NCBI RefSeq assembly: GCF_020515525.1
Contig: NZ_JAIYEP010000004.1
Coordinates: 45,779-109,778, forward strand
DNA from: Rhodococcus yananensis
GTDB lineage: Bacteria > Actinomycetota > Actinomycetes > Mycobacteriales > Mycobacteriaceae
Direction of reading: 5' to 3'
DNA: 64,000 nt
The position numbers were made by a program, and so were the translations under genes. Below are positions 18,476 through 26,911 of the stretch, piece by piece; position 1 is the first letter of the stretch; each line of letters starts with the position of its first letter. Under the pieces are notes generated by a model. It was given only the letters and a program-made list of their open reading frames with translations. It was not told where the DNA came from and made no database searches.

Positions 18476-19663
18476 TCAGTCGTTCTGGGCGCGCAGATAC
18501 CGCCCGAAGTGCGGCACCGTGAACCCGATGAAACCGCGCTCCGCGGAGTAGATCAGCCCCTTCTTGATCAGGCCGTCCCGCGCCGGCGACAACGATGCGG
18601 GTTTGCGGCCCAACTCCACGGCGATCTTCGACGTCGCCACGGGGCCGTCGTCACCGGACAGGTCGGCCATCGCCCGCATGTACTCGCGTTCGGCGGGGGT
18701 GGCCCGCTCGTAGCGGGAGCCGAAGAATCCGACGGCGAGTTCCTCCTCGGCCGCGGGGGACCCAACCCGGACGTCCTCCGCGGTGATGGGGCTGCCCGCC
18801 GCGACGTCCCACGTCGCCTTGCCGTACGCCTGCACGAAATACGGGTAGCCGTCGGCGGTCTCGTACAGGGCGTCGAGAGCCTCCTGTGTGAAGTCGACGT
18901 CCTCGCGTTCGGCGGGTGCGATGAGGGCTCGATCCGCGGCGTCGCGATCGAGCCGGTCGATGCGGTGGTAGGTGAACAATCGCTCCGAGTAGGACTTCGA
19001 CGCCGACAGCACGGCGGGCAGATGCGGTAGACCGGCACCGACGACGATGAGCGGCGCGGCGTCCTGGCTCAGCTCGTGGCAGGCACCGCAGATCGCGGAG
19101 ACGTCGTCGGCGCCGAGATCCTGCATCTCGTCGATGAACAAGGCGATGCCGACACCGACGTCGCGTGCGAGACCGGCGGCGTCGACGAGCAGTTCGACGA
19201 GGTCGATCTCGATGTCGCCGGAGTCGGCGCGCCCCTTGACCGCCGGCGCGTCGATGCCGGGCTGCCAGCGTTCACGCATCCCCTTGTCCGCGGTGGCGCG
19301 CAGGGCGAACGACTTGAGGACCCCGAGGAAGTAGTCGACGGAGTCGGGGTCGGGGTGCCCGGCGGCGATCTCCCGCACGGCCATGTGCAACGCGGACGAC
19401 AGCGGTCTGCGCAGACCCTGGTCGGGGCGGGCCTCGATCTTTCCTGTCCCCCAACTCTTCGCGATCGCGGCCGACCGCAGCTGGTTGAGCAGGACGGTCT
19501 TGCCGACTCCGCGCAGACCGGTGAGGACGACGCTGCGTTCGGGTCTCTCCCGCGCGATGCGTTCGAGCACGACGTCGAACGCGGCGAGTTGCTTCTCGCG
19601 ACCGGCGAGTTCGGGCGGGCGCTGCCCCGCGCCGGGGGCGTACGGGTTGCGGACCGGGTCCAT
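18476..19663 (-). CDS. AAA/STAND-type ATPase, Orc1-like (DNA- or effector-binding unknown)
   Basis: 395 residues. Walker A is GLRGVGKT (49-56), Walker B ALFIDEMQDL (D178, E179), and an arginine-rich sensor region follows (ITYHRIDRLDRD-like block near residue 245). The C-terminal 80 residues, ending in GLIKKGLIYSAERGFIGFTV, look like a winged helix. This architecture resembles archaeal-type Orc/Cdc6-like ATPases that occur as orphan genes in actinobacteria. It is a single gene, divergent from the zinc lipoprotein. No partner toxin, transposon or nuclease is adjacent, so the role is unknown. Confidence 0.8.
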   Translation of the reverse strand: MDPVRNPYAPGAGQRPPELAGREKQLAAFDVVLERIARERPERSVVLTGLRGVGKTVLLNQLRSAAIAKSWGTGKIEARPDQGLRRPLSSALHMAVREIAAGHPDPDSVDYFLGVLKSFALRATADKGMRERWQPGIDAPAVKGRADSGDIEIDLVELLVDAAGLARDVGVGIALFIDEMQDLGADDVSAICGACHELSQDAAPLIVVGAGLPHLPAVLSASKSYSERLFTYHRIDRLDRDAADRALIAPAEREDVDFTQEALDALYETADGYPYFVQAYGKATWDVAAGSPITAEDVRVGSPAAEEELAVGFFGSRYERATPAEREYMRAMADLSGDDGPVATSKIAVELGRKPASLSPARDGLIKKGLIYSAERGFIGFTVPHFGRYLRAQND

Positions 19664-19753
19664 CGGCCGATGGTAGCGAGCCGATCAGCGGATTCTGGGC
19701 ATCTCTAGCGCGTGTCGTAGACGGCGGAATGCACACATACGCATACTCGACTT

Positions 19754-19768
19754 TGACATCCGTTTTCA
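19754..19768. promoter_or_regulatory. Candidate Zur operator upstream of aztD
   Basis: tgacatccgttttca matches 12 of 15 bases of the actinobacterial Zur motif as I remember it (TGAAAATCGTTTTCA). It lies 15 bases before the ATG of a predicted zinc chaperone. Zinc repression of that gene would make biological sense. Prediction only. Confidence 0.5.
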
Positions 19769-19783
19769 ATAGTTGCTAGTTGT

Positions 19784-21013
19784 ATGCCCATGAAACCGAT
19801 CTCCGTCGGCAGCATCACGCTGTCCGCCGCACTCGCCGCCGCACTCGTCACGGGATGCTCGTCGTCCGACGCCTCCGACACTCACGAAGGCACCGACGGC
19901 CCCTCCTCGACCTCACCGGTCGCCGCCGAGGTGAGCACCGCGCAACCCCGCCTCGCCCTCACCTACGACGGCGGCGTCCTCGTCGTCGACGCCACCGAAC
20001 TCGACGTCGTCTCCGACCTGCCCCTCGACGGATTCAACCGTGTCGCCCCCACCGGCGACGGCCGGCACGTCGTCGTCTCCACCTCCGGCGCCTTCCGAAC
20101 GCTGGACACCGGCAGCTGGACCGAACCGCACGGCGACCACAGCCACCACTACGCCGGTGACCCCGCATTCACCGACCCCACGGTCTCCGCCGAGAAGCCC
20201 GGCCACGTCGTGCACCACGGCGACGTCACCGCGCTGTTCGACGACGGCACCGGAAACGTGACCTTCATCGATTCCACCGACCTCGAGGCCGACCCCGACA
20301 CGTACACCGCCCCCGATCCACACCACGGCGTCGCCGTACCACTCGACGACGGCTCACTCCTCGTCACCGAGGGCACAGCCGACGGTCGCAGCAGCATCGT
20401 CCTTCTCGACGACTCCCGACAGGAACAGTCGCGTACGGACGACTGCCCCGGTGTTCACGGCGAGACGGTCGCCGCGGACGACGCCGTGGTGTTCGGGTGC
20501 GAGGACGGCGCCGTGATCTTCCGCGACGGCACCTTCACCAAGGTCGCCGCCCCCGACGCGTACGGACGGATCGGAAACCAGGCGGGTAGCGACGAATCCC
20601 CCGTCGTACTCGGCGATTACAAGACCGACCCCGACGCGGATCCCGAACGTCCCGAGCGTGTCGCGTTGATCGACACGCGTACCGCACAGCTGACGATCGT
20701 GGACCTGGGCACCAGCTACACCTTCCGGTCGCTGGCCCGCGGTCCGCACGGAGAAGCGCTGATCCTCGGCACCGACGGTGCACTGCACGTCGTCGACCCC
20801 GGGAGCGGCGAGATCACCGAACGCATCGACGTCGTCGCGCCGTGGACCGAGCCCGACGAGTGGCAGTCGCCGCGACCGGCGGTGACGGTCCGCGACCACG
20901 TCGCGTACGTCACCGAGCCGGCCACGAACGAACTGCACGCCGTCGACCTCGACTCGGGCGCGGTCGCCACGGCGACGCTGCCCCGCACCCCCAACGAGAT
21001 CACCGCGGCCTGA
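19784..21013 (+). CDS. aztD: AztD-like zinc metallochaperone lipoprotein
   Basis: 409 residues. Signal peptide with lipobox LVTGC; the lipidated Cys is residue 25 counted from the first ATG (a second ATG lies at 19790). The mature part is a seven-bladed-propeller-like sequence of short repeats (DGGVLVVDATELDVV, GDGRHVVVSTSG). Histidine-rich sites HGDHSHH (from residue 116), VVHHGDV and DPHHG match AztD, which passes zinc to the AztC binding protein of the AztABC importer. No aztABC genes are next to it, so it is an orphan or serves a transporter elsewhere. A Zur-like site lies directly upstream. Confidence 0.75.
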   Translation: MPMKPISVGSITLSAALAAALVTGCSSSDASDTHEGTDGPSSTSPVAAEVSTAQPRLALTYDGGVLVVDATELDVVSDLPLDGFNRVAPTGDGRHVVVSTSGAFRTLDTGSWTEPHGDHSHHYAGDPAFTDPTVSAEKPGHVVHHGDVTALFDDGTGNVTFIDSTDLEADPDTYTAPDPHHGVAVPLDDGSLLVTEGTADGRSSIVLLDDSRQEQSRTDDCPGVHGETVAADDAVVFGCEDGAVIFRDGTFTKVAAPDAYGRIGNQAGSDESPVVLGDYKTDPDADPERPERVALIDTRTAQLTIVDLGTSYTFRSLARGPHGEALILGTDGALHVVDPGSGEITERIDVVAPWTEPDEWQSPRPAVTVRDHVAYVTEPATNELHAVDLDSGAVATATLPRTPNEITAA

Positions 21014-21025
21014 CTCCCCGACCCG

Positions 21026-21059
21026 TGTGAGCCCAAATCCCCTGTGAGCCTAAACCCCC
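21026..21059. repeat. 17-base tandem repeat, two copies
   Basis: Units tgtgagcccaaatcccc at 21026-21042 and tgtgagcctaaaccccc at 21043-21059. They run straight into tgtgagcgaatgtat, the first arm of the palindrome at 21061. The 17-base period is the same as in the array beside the first palindrome copy. Confidence 0.8.
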
Positions 21060-21060
21060 T

Positions 21061-21115
21061 GTGAGCGAATGTATCACTCGTCTCATCCGATAGACTGAAC
21101 GATACATTCGCTCAC
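21061..21115. repeat. Palindromic element, copy 2
   Basis: Bases 21061-21075 (gtgagcgaatgtatc) pair perfectly with 21101-21115 (gatacattcgctcac); the interior pairs only partly. It shares the gagcgaatgtatc arm with the element at 5466-5516. It lies between two convergent genes and could also terminate both. Short cacacggggg repeats follow it. Confidence 0.85.
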
Positions 21116-21159
21116 ACGGGGGCGGGGCACACGGGGGCACACGGGGCTGGGGTACCACC

Positions 21160-22980
21160 TCAGGACAGGTGGTGAACCTCCTGCAACCGGTGGACGGGGG
21201 TGGGGATGCCCTCGTACCGCGCCTTCAGTTGGAGCGCGAGATACAGGGAGTAGTGCCGCGACTGGTGCAGGTTGCCGCCGTGGAACCACAGTCCTTCCTG
21301 CCGGGTGGGCTTCCACATGTTGCGCTGTTCGCCCTCCCACGGACCGGGGTCCTTCGTGGTGTCCGATCCGAGCCCCCAGCACTTGCCGACCTTGTCGGCG
21401 ACGTCCTGCCCGATGAGGTCTGCGACCCACCCGTTCATGGAGCCGTACCCGGTGGCGTACACGACGAGGTCGGCGTCGAGTTCCGTTCCGTCTTCGAGGA
21501 TCACGCTGTTCTCGGTCAACTCCCGCACGTTTCCGTGGGCCAGCGCGACGTCGCCGTTCGCGACGAGCTCGGACGCACCGACGTCGATGTAGTAGCCGGA
21601 CGCGCGGCGCAGGTACTTCATGAACAGGCCCGAGCCGTCGTCACCCCAGTCGTGCCGGAAACCCGCCTTCTCGAGCCGGTCGTAGAAGTCGGCGTCGCGT
21701 TCGCGGATCTTCCGATAGATCGGGATCTGGAACTCGTGCATGATCCGGTACGGCAGCGACGCGAACGTCAGATCGGCTTTGTGCGTGGTCATTCCGTTCG
21801 CCAGGGCGCGCTCGGAGTAGAGGTCGCCGAGCCCGAGGTCCATCAGTGTGTCGGACTTGACGATGTGTGTCGACGATCGCTGCACCATCGTGACGTCGGC
21901 GCCGACCTCCCACAGTGCCCCACAGATGTCGTGGGCGGAGTTGTTCGCGCCGATCACCACCGCTTTCTTCCCGGCGTACGCGTCGGGGCCCGGATGAGCG
22001 CTGGAATGGTGTTGCTCTCCCCGGAACCGATCCGCGCCGGGGAAGTTCGGCACGTTGGCCTTGCCCGACATGCCCGTCGCGATCACCAGTTGCTTCGGAC
22101 GCAGCACGAGGGGTTCGCCGTCGCGTTCGACGTGGACGGCCCATTCCCCGGCGGCCTCGTCGTACGACGCGGACGTGCACGTGGTCTTCGACCAGTACGG
22201 CACCTCCATGACCCGCGTGTACATCTCGAGCCAGTCGCCGATCTTGTCCTTCGGGGCGAACACCGGCCAGTTGTCGGGGAACGGCAGATACGGCAGGTGG
22301 TCGTACCAGACCGGGTCGTGCAGGCACAGCGACTTGTATCGGCCCCGCCACTGGTCGCCGGGCCGGTCGTGCTTGTCGAGCACCAACGCGGGTACTCCGA
22401 GCTGACGCATCCGCGCGCCGAGCGCGATGCCGCCCTGGCCGCCGCCGACGATGACGACGTACGGCTGCCGGGTGTATCCGAGTTCGCGTTCCTCGGCGGC
22501 CCGCTCCTCCGACCAGGTGACGCGGTGCTTGTCGGCACCGTGCCGGGTGCCGCGCGGCCGCAGCACGCCCTTGGGCTCTTCGTGCCCCTTCAGTTCCTGC
22601 AATGTGGTGAGCAGCGTCCAGGCGCCCTCGTCCTTCAGGCGCAGGTGACCTTCGCCGCGACCGGTCGCGGTCTCGAACGCGATCCACGCGCTGATCACCC
22701 CGTCGTCCACCGTGGGCGGCTCGGTGGCACGGAATCCGCGTGGGTCGACGGCGTCGAGTTGTGCGCGGAGCATGCCGGCGACACCGTCGCGTCCCTCGAC
22801 GGTCTCGAGGTTCCAGGTGAAGGCGACGAGGTCGCGCCAGAAGCTGTCGGTGGCGAACATCCCGGCGGCGGCCTCGACGTCGCGGGCGGCGAGAGCCGTC
22901 TCGAAGTCGTGCAGCCACAGATCGATCCTGCGTTGCGCGTCGGCGGCGCGGTCGGTGGGGTGTTCGAGGATGTCGGTCAT
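21160..22980 (-). CDS. NTF2-like/flavin monooxygenase fusion protein
   Basis: 606 residues from the ATG at 22980. Residues about 1-150 form a SnoaL/NTF2-like domain (DFETALAARDVEAAAGMF, FWRDLVAFTWNLETVEGRDG). Residues about 165-606 are a flavin-containing monooxygenase: FAD motif VVIVGGGQGGIALG, RPGDQWRGRY, NADP motif VVIGANNSAHDICGAL and the late ATGYGSMNG. The enzyme probably hydroxylates or cleaves a small substrate with NAD(P)H and O2; the substrate is not evident. The reading frame stays open upstream, but the start at 22980 gives the family's normal length. It is divergent from a GAF-type regulator, which probably controls it. Confidence 0.9.
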   Translation of the reverse strand: MTDILEHPTDRAADAQRRIDLWLHDFETALAARDVEAAAGMFATDSFWRDLVAFTWNLETVEGRDGVAGMLRAQLDAVDPRGFRATEPPTVDDGVISAWIAFETATGRGEGHLRLKDEGAWTLLTTLQELKGHEEPKGVLRPRGTRHGADKHRVTWSEERAAEERELGYTRQPYVVIVGGGQGGIALGARMRQLGVPALVLDKHDRPGDQWRGRYKSLCLHDPVWYDHLPYLPFPDNWPVFAPKDKIGDWLEMYTRVMEVPYWSKTTCTSASYDEAAGEWAVHVERDGEPLVLRPKQLVIATGMSGKANVPNFPGADRFRGEQHHSSAHPGPDAYAGKKAVVIGANNSAHDICGALWEVGADVTMVQRSSTHIVKSDTLMDLGLGDLYSERALANGMTTHKADLTFASLPYRIMHEFQIPIYRKIRERDADFYDRLEKAGFRHDWGDDGSGLFMKYLRRASGYYIDVGASELVANGDVALAHGNVRELTENSVILEDGTELDADLVVYATGYGSMNGWVADLIGQDVADKVGKCWGLGSDTTKDPGPWEGEQRNMWKPTRQEGLWFHGGNLHQSRHYSLYLALQLKARYEGIPTPVHRLQEVHHLS

Positions 22981-23013
22981 GGCGAATCCTTTCCGGTCGT
23001 CGCTGTGATCCAG

Positions 23014-23078
23014 CACACAGCTGTTCGACGCGACCGACAAGCGTTGCATCACGTTGCGCCGCGACCACCGGCTGTGTG
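23014..23078. promoter_or_regulatory. Candidate operator in the FMO/GAF-regulator divergent promoter
   Basis: cacacagc at 23014-23021 and gctgtgtg at 23071-23078 form a perfect 8-base inverted repeat with 49 bases between them, inside the 156-base divergent intergenic region. GAF/AcoR-type regulators often bind spaced inverted repeats. Weak evidence. Confidence 0.35.
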
Positions 23079-23136
23079 GCGCGCACCACATCAGTGAACC
23101 TATGCTGCTGACACACCCCCGACCGGAGAAGGCACC

Positions 23137-24399
23137 GTGAGCACGTTCAGCGCGATCGCACCGGGCATCGACCTGCCCCGATACGCCCGCGACCTCATGC
23201 GGATGCACGACACCGTCCTCGGCGGCGGACGGCCCGTGCTCGAGCCGCGCGCCCTGGTGGCACGGTCGTGGTCGCGGGTACTGCATTCGGGTCTCGACCC
23301 GACCGGCGGCAACGTCCGCACACCCCTGCCGATCGACGAGATCGAGCGGCGCCGCCGAGCATCGCGCCTGACGGAGGTGATCGGCGACCTGGAGCAGGTC
23401 GTCTCGCCGGTGGCCGAGTCGTCGCAGATGCTGCTGGTCGTCACCGACGCGGACGGGGTGATCCTGTGGCGCAGCGGATCGGCACGTGTGCGGTCGCGCG
23501 CCGACACACTGGGTTTCGTCGAGGGTGTGGAGTGGACGGAGTCCACCGTCGGCACCAATGCGATCGGCACGGCACTGACGGAAGCCGCTCCGGTGCAACT
23601 GTTCTCCGGTGAGCATTTCGAGCAGACGCAGCACCCGTGGTACTGCACGGCCGCGCCGATCCATGATCCGATCGGCGGTGATCTGCTGGGCATCGTCGAC
23701 GTCAGCGGTCCCGCGTTGACGTTGCATCCGGCGATCGGGGCGCTCGTCGACACGGCGGTGCGGCTGGCGGAGGCGCAGCTGTGGCGACGGCACGAGCAGC
23801 GGCTCGAACGACTACGTGCCGACGCGGCACCGGTACTCGCCTCCACGACCGGCCCGGTGTTGTTGGTCGACGACGACGGCTGGGTCGCGCACGCGTCGGG
23901 TGTCGCGGCGACGACCCGCGTCGGTGTGCCCCGAGCGGCACGCGCGCAGGCGGTGCCGGGGCTGGGACTGTGCATTCCCGAACGGCTCACACACGGGTGG
24001 CTGATCCGCCCGCAGGCATCGGCGTCGACGATCAGGATGACGCTGCACCTGTCTGCGGCGCCGTTCGTGGAGGTCGGCGACGGCTCGTGGCGCAGTGCCG
24101 TGACGGTGCGGCACGCCGAGATCCTGCTGTTGCTGCACCGGCACGGACGCGACGGGATGTCGGTGGCGGAGTTGGGTCGGGCACTGTTCGGCGACACGGA
24201 GCATGCGGTGACGGTGCGAGCGGAGGTGTCGCGTCTGCGGCGCGCGTTGGGGTCCGTGGTGGACGGGCGGCCGTATCGACTGGCGGATGCGGTGGACCTC
24301 ACCGTCGTCGTCGGTGACGCCGACGGTCCCTCGACGTGCGAGTTCGTGCGGAAGGTGGCGAGTACGCACGTGCGGGCACACCTCGCTCGGGAAATCTGA
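23137..24399 (+). CDS. GAF-domain transcriptional regulator, AcoR-like without AAA+ domain
   Basis: 420 residues. The N-terminal block RSWSRVLHSGLDPTG and the GAF region (SPVAESSQMLLVVTDADGVI, GVEWTESTVGTNAIGTAL, QTQHPWYCTAAPIHDPIGG) are those of AcoR-family enhancer-binding proteins. The usual sigma-54 AAA+ domain with GAFTGA is absent. Instead the last 120 residues contain a winged-helix-like region (AEILLLLHRHGRDGMSVAEL, AEVSRLRRALGSVVDGRPY). This type is common in actinobacteria, which lack sigma-54. Divergently placed to the NTF2-FMO gene, so it is most likely its regulator, with a small molecule bound in the GAF pocket. Confidence 0.85.
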   Translation: MSTFSAIAPGIDLPRYARDLMRMHDTVLGGGRPVLEPRALVARSWSRVLHSGLDPTGGNVRTPLPIDEIERRRRASRLTEVIGDLEQVVSPVAESSQMLLVVTDADGVILWRSGSARVRSRADTLGFVEGVEWTESTVGTNAIGTALTEAAPVQLFSGEHFEQTQHPWYCTAAPIHDPIGGDLLGIVDVSGPALTLHPAIGALVDTAVRLAEAQLWRRHEQRLERLRADAAPVLASTTGPVLLVDDDGWVAHASGVAATTRVGVPRAARAQAVPGLGLCIPERLTHGWLIRPQASASTIRMTLHLSAAPFVEVGDGSWRSAVTVRHAEILLLLHRHGRDGMSVAELGRALFGDTEHAVTVRAEVSRLRRALGSVVDGRPYRLADAVDLTVVVGDADGPSTCEFVRKVASTHVRAHLAREI

Positions 24400-24407
24400 G
24401 CGTCTGT

Positions 24408-24439
24408 CGGGTTCACGGTAGACGGAGGTAGAGAACCCG
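24408..24439. terminator. Hairpin after the GAF regulator
   Basis: cgggttc at 24408-24414 pairs with gaacccg at 24433-24439, nine bases after the regulator's stop. Seven-base stem, 18-base loop, no T-run. A weak terminator candidate. Confidence 0.35.
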
Positions 24440-24614
24440 AGATCGGACGGGAATCCCGGCCGCACAGAACCATTCTCGCAAAACGGTCAAACCGCCTGAC
24501 TCCGAGTGAATTCCCAGAATGCACACAGCAACCCCTGTACAACGATTGTGTAACGTGACGACGGGCCGACCCCGACGACGGCCCGCGAACGTACCCGCTA
24601 CGGAGGTTCTGCCC

Positions 24615-25862
24615 GTGCAGTTGTCCGACGTCCGAGCCCGCCCGGTGTGGTGGACGCTCATCGCCGTAGGACTGGCCCTCTCGGTCGTGACGGTGGCCGG
24701 ATACGTGCGCGACGCGTTCACCGAGTACCTGATGGACCTGGACGTCTTCCGCGACGCCGGATACGCGTTCGTGCACCACGCACCGCTGTACAACGACTTC
24801 TTCAGTCATTCCGGATTCGCGTTCATCTATCCGCCTTTCGCGGCGTTCCTGTTCGCGCCCATGGCGTTGGTCGGCAGCACCGCACTGCAGGTGCTGTGGA
24901 CCGCGGGACTGATCTCGCTGGTGTGGTGGATCCTGAAGGTCGTCTACACCCGACTCGACGTCGATCGCGCCGCGTGGGTGGCGTCCGCAACGCTCGGCCC
25001 GGTGTTGATGCTCGAACCGTTCCGGTCCAATTTCGCGTTCGGACAGATCAACATCGTCCTCATGGCGCTGGTGGTCGCCGACGTCCTCGGTGTCGTCCCC
25101 GCCCGCTTCCGCGGTGTCGGTATCGCGCTGGCCGCGGCCATCAAGGTCACCCCCGCCGCGTTCGGCCTACTGTTGTTGCTCCGCAAGGACGTTCCCTCGA
25201 TCGCCCGTGCGTTCGGCGCGTTCCTGATCACCGTGGCGTTCGGATTCTGGTTGCGCCCGGAATCGTCGGCCTTCTTCTGGCGGTACGAGTTCTTCGCGAC
25301 CGACCGCGCCGGCGACCAGGAGTTCTTCCGCAATCAGGCCGTCACGGGCCTGATCGCCCGGTTCGGCTTCTCCGAGGACACCAGCAAGACCCTGTGGGTC
25401 GCCGCGGCCGCGCTCATCGTCGCCGCCACCGCGTGGGCCGCACACCGATTCCTGCGGGCCGGAGAGACCGTCCCCGCGCTCGCGGTCGTGGGCCTGGCAT
25501 CGCTGCTGGCCGCCCCCATCGCCGTGACGCACCACTGGGTGTATTCACTGTTCCTGGTACCGCTTCTCGTTGCACCCCGCTACCGTTCGTGGTGGCCGGT
25601 ACTGGTGCCCGCGACCCTGATCTTCCTGTTCGGCCCCAACGATCTGCTCACCGACACGTCGTCCCGCGGCTGGGTGGAGGGCCTCGTCCTCGAGATCCTC
25701 GGCAATTCCCAGGCGATCGTCGCGATCGTCGTGTTCGTCGCCGCGGTGATCGCCGCACGCAGCCGTCGCGCGGTCGCCGGGGTCGCACCCGCGGAACGAG
25801 CCGGCGAGCCGGCGAGGGAGACCGTCGACGCTCATCCCCAGAGCAGCGACGCGAGCAGGTAG
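24615..25862 (+). CDS. GT87-family polyprenol-phosphate-mannose-dependent mannosyltransferase
   Basis: 415 residues from GTG 24615, chosen because CGGAGGT lies eight bases upstream; longer in-frame starts have no such site. About ten hydrophobic segments and the early periplasmic loop with LMDLDVFRDAGYAF (acidic residues typical of GT-C enzymes), then HSGFAFIYPPFAAFLFAPMA. This matches the DUF2029/GT87 family, whose mycobacterial members add alpha-1,2 mannose to lipomannan, lipoarabinomannan or PIMs from decaprenyl-phosphoryl-mannose. Which glycan is not decidable. Its 3' end overlaps the convergent azlD gene by 31 bases. Confidence 0.85.
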   Translation: MQLSDVRARPVWWTLIAVGLALSVVTVAGYVRDAFTEYLMDLDVFRDAGYAFVHHAPLYNDFFSHSGFAFIYPPFAAFLFAPMALVGSTALQVLWTAGLISLVWWILKVVYTRLDVDRAAWVASATLGPVLMLEPFRSNFAFGQINIVLMALVVADVLGVVPARFRGVGIALAAAIKVTPAAFGLLLLLRKDVPSIARAFGAFLITVAFGFWLRPESSAFFWRYEFFATDRAGDQEFFRNQAVTGLIARFGFSEDTSKTLWVAAAALIVAATAWAAHRFLRAGETVPALAVVGLASLLAAPIAVTHHWVYSLFLVPLLVAPRYRSWWPVLVPATLIFLFGPNDLLTDTSSRGWVEGLVLEILGNSQAIVAIVVFVAAVIAARSRRAVAGVAPAERAGEPARETVDAHPQSSDASR

Positions 25863-26161
25863 AGCACCGTCCCCACCACGGTGCTCAGCGCCGCGCTGCG
25901 TCGCCACAGGTGCACCGCGACGGTCCCGACCAGGCCGACCGTCGCGGGCAGCCACGTCGAACCGTCGACGTCGCGCAGCGTGTACATCACGAGGATCAGC
26001 ATCACCCCGGCCGGCATGGTACGGCCGAGGAAGTCGACCACCGCGGAACCCTCGAGCACCGACAACGCGAGGAACGGGGCTGCGCGCAGCGCGACGGTGA
26101 CGACGAACATCACGAACAGTGCGCCGAGGACGTATCCGGCGCCGGGCACGGTCTCAGGCAC
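25832..26161 (-). CDS. azlD: AzlD family branched-chain amino acid exporter small subunit
   Basis: 109 residues with four hydrophobic segments. The motifs TVALRAAPFLAL and LGRTMPAGVMLILVMYTLRDV are those of AzlD, the small partner of AzlC; together they export branched-chain amino acids or analogues. The GTG start at 26161 overlaps the azlC stop by eight bases. The gene's end overlaps the convergent mannosyltransferase gene. Confidence 0.88.
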   Translation of the reverse strand: MPETVPGAGYVLGALFVMFVVTVALRAAPFLALSVLEGSAVVDFLGRTMPAGVMLILVMYTLRDVDGSTWLPATVGLVGTVAVHLWRRSAALSTVVGTVLYLLASLLWG

Positions 26162-26852
26162 GCGACACCTTGGTCCGGTAGAGGTACCGCACGAGCAGGC
26201 ACACCACGAACAGCCCGAGTCCGACGACGAGCATCTGTTCCTTCGCGACCACCAGTGCGACGAGCCCGCAGACGACCGCGATCGCCGGGGCGGGCAGATC
26301 CCGATTCGCGCGGAACGCGTCGATCGCGAGGACGGTGAACAGGGCGGTGAGCGCGAACTCGAGTCCGGTGAGTCCGGCGGGCAGAACGGTACCGACCAAG
26401 GCGCCGACGACCCCGGACAGCACCCACACGAGTTGACACACCACCTGCACGGTGAGAACGCGGGTGCCGGTGAGCCCGTCGCGGGGTTTCGGTGCGACGA
26501 TCGCGTACGACTCGTCGGTGAGCGCATACACGCTGTAGAGACGGGCGAACCGGCCGCGGACGAGGTGCAGCGGGAACGACAATCCGTAGAACACGTGCCG
26601 GAAGTTGACGAGCAGGGTGGCGACGGCAACGGACGCGAATGGGGTGACGGCGGTGACGAGCCCCACCGCGAGGAACTCCATGGACCCGGCGTAGATGACG
26701 GTGGAGAAGATCGGCGCCCACCACCAGTCGAAACCGCCCTGGGTGAGGACGACCCCGAACGCGAGGCCGAGGGGAACGAGACCGAGGCCGACGGCCCACG
26801 AGTCGGCGACCCCCGCGCGGATCTGTGTGGTGCGAGCGTCGGGCATGCTCAT
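26154..26852 (-). CDS. azlC: AzlC family branched-chain amino acid permease
   Basis: About 232 residues, six to seven membrane segments. The segment LGLVPLGLAFGVVLTQGGF, the conserved STVIYAGSMEFLAVGL and LLVNFRHVFYGLSFPLH, and DESYAIV are the AzlC signature blocks. With AzlD it forms an exporter in the cytoplasmic membrane. The start may be ATG 26852 or ATG 26846; neither has a clear ribosome-binding site. The gene is divergent from the M50-like protease gene, 59 bases away. Confidence 0.9.
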   Translation of the reverse strand: MSMPDARTTQIRAGVADSWAVGLGLVPLGLAFGVVLTQGGFDWWWAPIFSTVIYAGSMEFLAVGLVTAVTPFASVAVATLLVNFRHVFYGLSFPLHLVRGRFARLYSVYALTDESYAIVAPKPRDGLTGTRVLTVQVVCQLVWVLSGVVGALVGTVLPAGLTGLEFALTALFTVLAIDAFRANRDLPAPAIAVVCGLVALVVAKEQMLVVGLGLFVVCLLVRYLYRTKVSRA

Positions 26853-26911
26853 CAGGGTATCGGCGCGCACATCGGTGCTCGCCGCCGTCCCCGACGTCCG
26901 AAAGGCAGCCT

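Noticed and set aside
22981..23793. N-terminal extension of the NTF2-FMO protein to 877 residues
   Set aside because: Extension runs over the divergent promoter and the regulator gene; ATG 22980 gives the family's normal start.
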